Part shown: piece after piece, positions 62,084 to 64,000 of the stretch
How the letters are laid out: every line of letters starts with the position of its first letter
Numbering within the stretch: the first letter of the stretch is position 1
From: Bdellovibrionales bacterium
GTDB lineage: Bacteria > Bdellovibrionota > UBA1018 > CAIMNF01
DNA: 64,000 nt
Assembly: GCA_947502835.1 (NCBI GenBank)
Contig: CANNBJ010000002.1
Coordinates: forward strand, 124,001-188,000
Direction of reading: 5' to 3'
Notes under the pieces: model-generated
What the model saw: only the letters and a program-made list of their open reading frames with translations
Databases searched by the model: none
What the model was told of the DNA's origin: nothing
Position numbers and translations under genes: made by a program

Positions 62084-62457
62084 GACTGCACCTCACGAAG
62101 GGAGATCACCCCATTCATGATCGCCTCCGGGCGGGGAGGGCAACCGGTAACATAAACATTCACTGGCAGCTCCCCTTCTTCTCCGCCGGGGAACAATCCT
62201 CCTCCGCATGCGCAAGTTCCTACAGCCATCACATATCTCGGGAGAGGCATCGCCTCATAAAACTTGACCACCTCCCCAAGCAATAATGGATTCAACGAGC
62301 CTTGGATGATCAAAAGATTCGCATCGCCATCCTGCTCGGCGGGAACGCATCCCAAACGTTCCAGGTCATATCGACTGGATTCGGTTTGGATCCAGTCATC
62401 GCCACAACAGGAGATTCCCACACGGATGTATTTCAGGGTTGGCTTAAAGTGCCTCAT
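62080..62457 (-). CDS. Diverged NuoB-like subunit with all cluster N2 ligands
   Basis: The start is ATG 62457 (125 residues), placed 6 nt after AAGAAGG; an ATG two codons earlier abuts that site. Cys17-Cys18 (GISCCGDDW), Cys82 (AVGTCACGGGLF) and Cys106 (VTGCPPRPEAIM) match the four N2 ligands of NuoB. GTCACGGG and CPPRPEAI are closer to the small subunit of group 4 hydrogenase-like complexes than to the neighbouring NuoB. It should bind one [4Fe-4S] cluster. Confidence 0.85.
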   Translation of the reverse strand: MRHFKPTLKYIRVGISCCGDDWIQTESSRYDLERLGCVPAEQDGDANLLIIQGSLNPLLLGEVVKFYEAMPLPRYVMAVGTCACGGGLFPGGEEGELPVNVYVTGCPPRPEAIMNGVISLREVQS

Positions 62458-62668
62458 GATCATCCTTCTTCGTTGAATCTCGCGTCACGTGGAAGAACGA
62501 CAAAAACACTACCATCATGACCAAAATCAAGATTAAATACGGAATGATCCGGATCCTCTCCGTGACAAAAACCGGGATGGTGACAAGCGTTGCGACCCAA
62601 AGATAAACGATCACTTGTGTGAACTGTGTGGTTCTGAGTTCAAAGGGTAAAATTCGTTTCGGATCCAT
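62444..62668 (-). CDS. Small two-helix membrane protein in the NuoA position
   Basis: The 74-residue protein has two hydrophobic helices (TQVIVYLWVATLVTIPVFV and PYLILILVMMVVFLSFF) and charged ends. It is the first gene of the diverged cluster, where nuoA would be, but lacks the ECGVP and FDVE motifs, so homology to NuoA is not shown. Only 40 bp separate it from divergent mfd, so the promoter of the 25-gene run should lie there or inside mfd. Confidence 0.5.
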   Translation of the reverse strand: MDPKRILPFELRTTQFTQVIVYLWVATLVTIPVFVTERIRIIPYLILILVMMVVFLSFFHVTRDSTKKDDHEAL

Positions 62669-62708
62669 TTGTTACGGAAAAGGCTACTGAGAATGAAAGG
62701 GCGAGTCA

Positions 62709-64000
62709 ATGCCTCGTGGCGGCCAAGAGTTAAAATTCTCCTCTCCCCTGACACAGGCGTTTGCCGCTGTTGAGCGGGCTCGTTCAAGTGCCCGCTCGGT
62801 TCAACTTCTTTGCTTCCCGAGATCGGAATGGATTGATGAGTTTCAGCAACTGCTCGAAAGCCTGACCCGTTCGGGTCGTGACGAGTCTCCTTCCGTGGAG
62901 ATTTGCATTTGGAGTCCGTGGGACCATTCGCCCTATTCCCCGATCGCTTCCTCGCTGAACCCGAGGCGCGAGCGCCTCCGAACCCTCTCCTCGCTCCATC
63001 ACCGCAGGAGCCCGATCATCATTCTTGCCTCGGTGGAGGCATGGAGCTTGCCCACCATCAACCGGCGGGAATATTCCGGATCCATCCTTGATCTCATTCC
63101 GGGACAGGAGCCCGTTTCTCGGGATTCCCTGAAGAAGCGCCTCAAATCCCTCGGATACATCCCCACTGACCTTGTGGAGGAGCCGGGTCAGTTTGCATTG
63201 CGGGGTGAGATTCTCGACCTCTTCGATCCCGCATCCAATCTTCCGAATCGAGTCGAATTTTTTGATACGATTGTCGAGTCCATTCGAACCTTCCACCCGG
63301 AAACCCAGCGCACCCTCAAGGATCGCCCGGATCTGGGTATTTTGAATATTCATCCCGCGGAAGAGTTGCTTTTCCCATGGGAAAGGGGTGAGGACGTTCT
63401 GGAAAGGATCAAGGAATACGCGGACCGTTTCCAGATCTCGAGGAAAATCCGGGACCCCATCTTTGAGAGCATTCGAAGCGGCTATTTACCGGAACACCAT
63501 AGATCCTGGTTCCCCTTTGTCCACGGCTCCATTGAAAGACTCGAGCACCATTTGCCTCCAGACACGACGCGGATTCTCTTCGAACCAGAACAGTTCCCGA
63601 TTGAGCTCGAAAGATTCCTGGCCGGCTTGGAGAAAGAACGGCTCAAATACTCAAGCCCTCACTGGATCTCTCCGGATCCCGATCTTCTTTTTGCGGGAAT
63701 TTCAAACTCGGTCGCTCATCTTTTGGAAAACGCGAACCTGCTGGTTCGCGCGAGCCCCGAAGACCCCCTTTCACCCCCGCCTCTCGCTTCCGAGCAGATT
63801 CCACCGGGAAGGTTGGACATCGGGACCATACGCGAAAGATTGAGTGAGGGCTTCGGGATCTGGATCGGCTGCCGGGGATTGAGCCAACAAGAGCGAGTTC
63901 GACATCTGCTCAAGGAAGATGCATTGAATCCACTCTTCCGGATTCTCCCGCACGATTGCGGCGAATCCCTTCTTTTCCCCGAGCAAAAGCTGTTGGTTCT
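62709..64000 (+). CDS. mfd: Transcription-repair coupling factor Mfd, N-terminal part (runs off right edge)
   Basis: The frame opens at ATG 62709 (AAAGGG 8 nt upstream) and stays open for 430 codons to the window edge. The N-terminal UvrB-like part shows the Mfd signature: residues around 155-200 read VEEPGQFALRGEILDLFDP, then RVEFFDTIVESIRTFHPETQ. Mfd removes stalled RNA polymerase and recruits UvrA. The polymerase-interaction, helicase and translocase domains lie outside. The first 150 residues are less conserved. Confidence 0.93.
   Translation, partial: MPRGGQELKFSSPLTQAFAAVERARSSARSVQLLCFPRSEWIDEFQQLLESLTRSGRDESPSVEICIWSPWDHSPYSPIASSLNPRRERLRTLSSLHHRRSPIIILASVEAWSLPTINRREYSGSILDLIPGQEPVSRDSLKKRLKSLGYIPTDLVEEPGQFALRGEILDLFDPASNLPNRVEFFDTIVESIRTFHPETQRTLKDRPDLGILNIHPAEELLFPWERGEDVLERIKEYADRFQISRKIRDPIFESIRSGYLPEHHRSWFPFVHGSIERLEHHLPPDTTRILFEPEQFPIELERFLAGLEKERLKYSSPHWISPDPDLLFAGISNSVAHLLENANLLVRASPEDPLSPPPLASEQIPPGRLDIGTIRERLSEGFGIWIGCRGLSQQERVRHLLKEDALNPLFRILPHDCGESLLFPEQKLLV

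Noticed and set aside
56117-62668. The diverged cluster as a group 4 [NiFe]-hydrogenase (Hyf/Ech/Mbh).
   Set aside because: The D-like subunit has no CxxC motifs for the NiFe site, and no maturation genes (hyp) are nearby.
56117-62668. The diverged cluster as an Mrp-type Na+/H+ antiporter.
   Set aside because: Mrp has no Fe-S subunits; the B-like and I-like proteins keep twelve cluster ligands, and the D-like alignment is clear.

Overview
The window is about 64 kb of gene-dense, moderately high-GC bacterial DNA from a Gram-negative organism: it carries LpxC, an LptF/LptG permease, lipoprotein-processing enzymes and predicted outer-membrane barrels. MglA (a Ras-like polarity GTPase), two DksA-type proteins, sigma-54-type promoters, a serine-palmitoyltransferase-like enzyme and the rho-prfA-prmC-murA arrangement point to a Bdellovibrionota/Myxococcota-like ('deltaproteobacterial') lineage. 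That placement is inference; the window has no rRNA. No phage, insertion sequence or CRISPR array was seen.

Layout. 1-14.1 kb is housekeeping and envelope: a minus operon lptG-def-fmt-rpe-hutH, divergent lepB, a galU-(secreted protein)-priA-(CFI-box protein) operon, an outer-membrane protein, and a minus operon nucleotidyltransferase-like gene-lspA-lgt-btuF/C/D-like. 14.1-18 kb holds two DksA paralogues flanking a frameshifted membrane glycosyltransferase and a secreted phytochelatin-synthase-like peptidase. 18-21 kb is dnaX-recR-mglA. 21-27 kb has a subtilisin fused to an HExxH metalloprotease, a photolyase-related protein, a membrane protein and mltG. 27-32.4 kb is the plus operon rho-prfA-prmC-murA-O-methyltransferase; rho appears to begin at an AUU codon. 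32.4-36 kb has lpxC behind a near-perfect sigma-54 promoter, tRNA-Pro(GGG), a barrel gene with a G9 tract at its start, and two unknowns. 36-39.6 kb is a serine-palmitoyltransferase-like gene coupled to ruvC-ruvA-ruvB.

40-62.7 kb is the most striking part: one nearly gapless minus-strand run of 25 genes. Its downstream part is a complete 14-gene complex I operon (nuoA to nuoN) plus a large TPR protein. Its upstream part (56.1-62.7 kb) is ten short, strongly diverged genes in the order A?-B-D-H-I-J-K-L-M-N. This is a second complex I-like set lacking the NADH module (E, F, G) and C. The Fe-S ligands of the B-like and I-like subunits are intact. The D-like subunit has lost all three quinone-site residues and has no hydrogenase cysteines, and the antiporter-like subunits are shortened and lack the Glu/Lys proton-path residues. 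It looks like an uncharacterised, probably non-pumping, complex I-derived redox or scaffold complex co-expressed with real complex I.

The right edge is the first 430 codons of mfd on the plus strand; the left edge is the first 168 codons of hutH on the minus strand.
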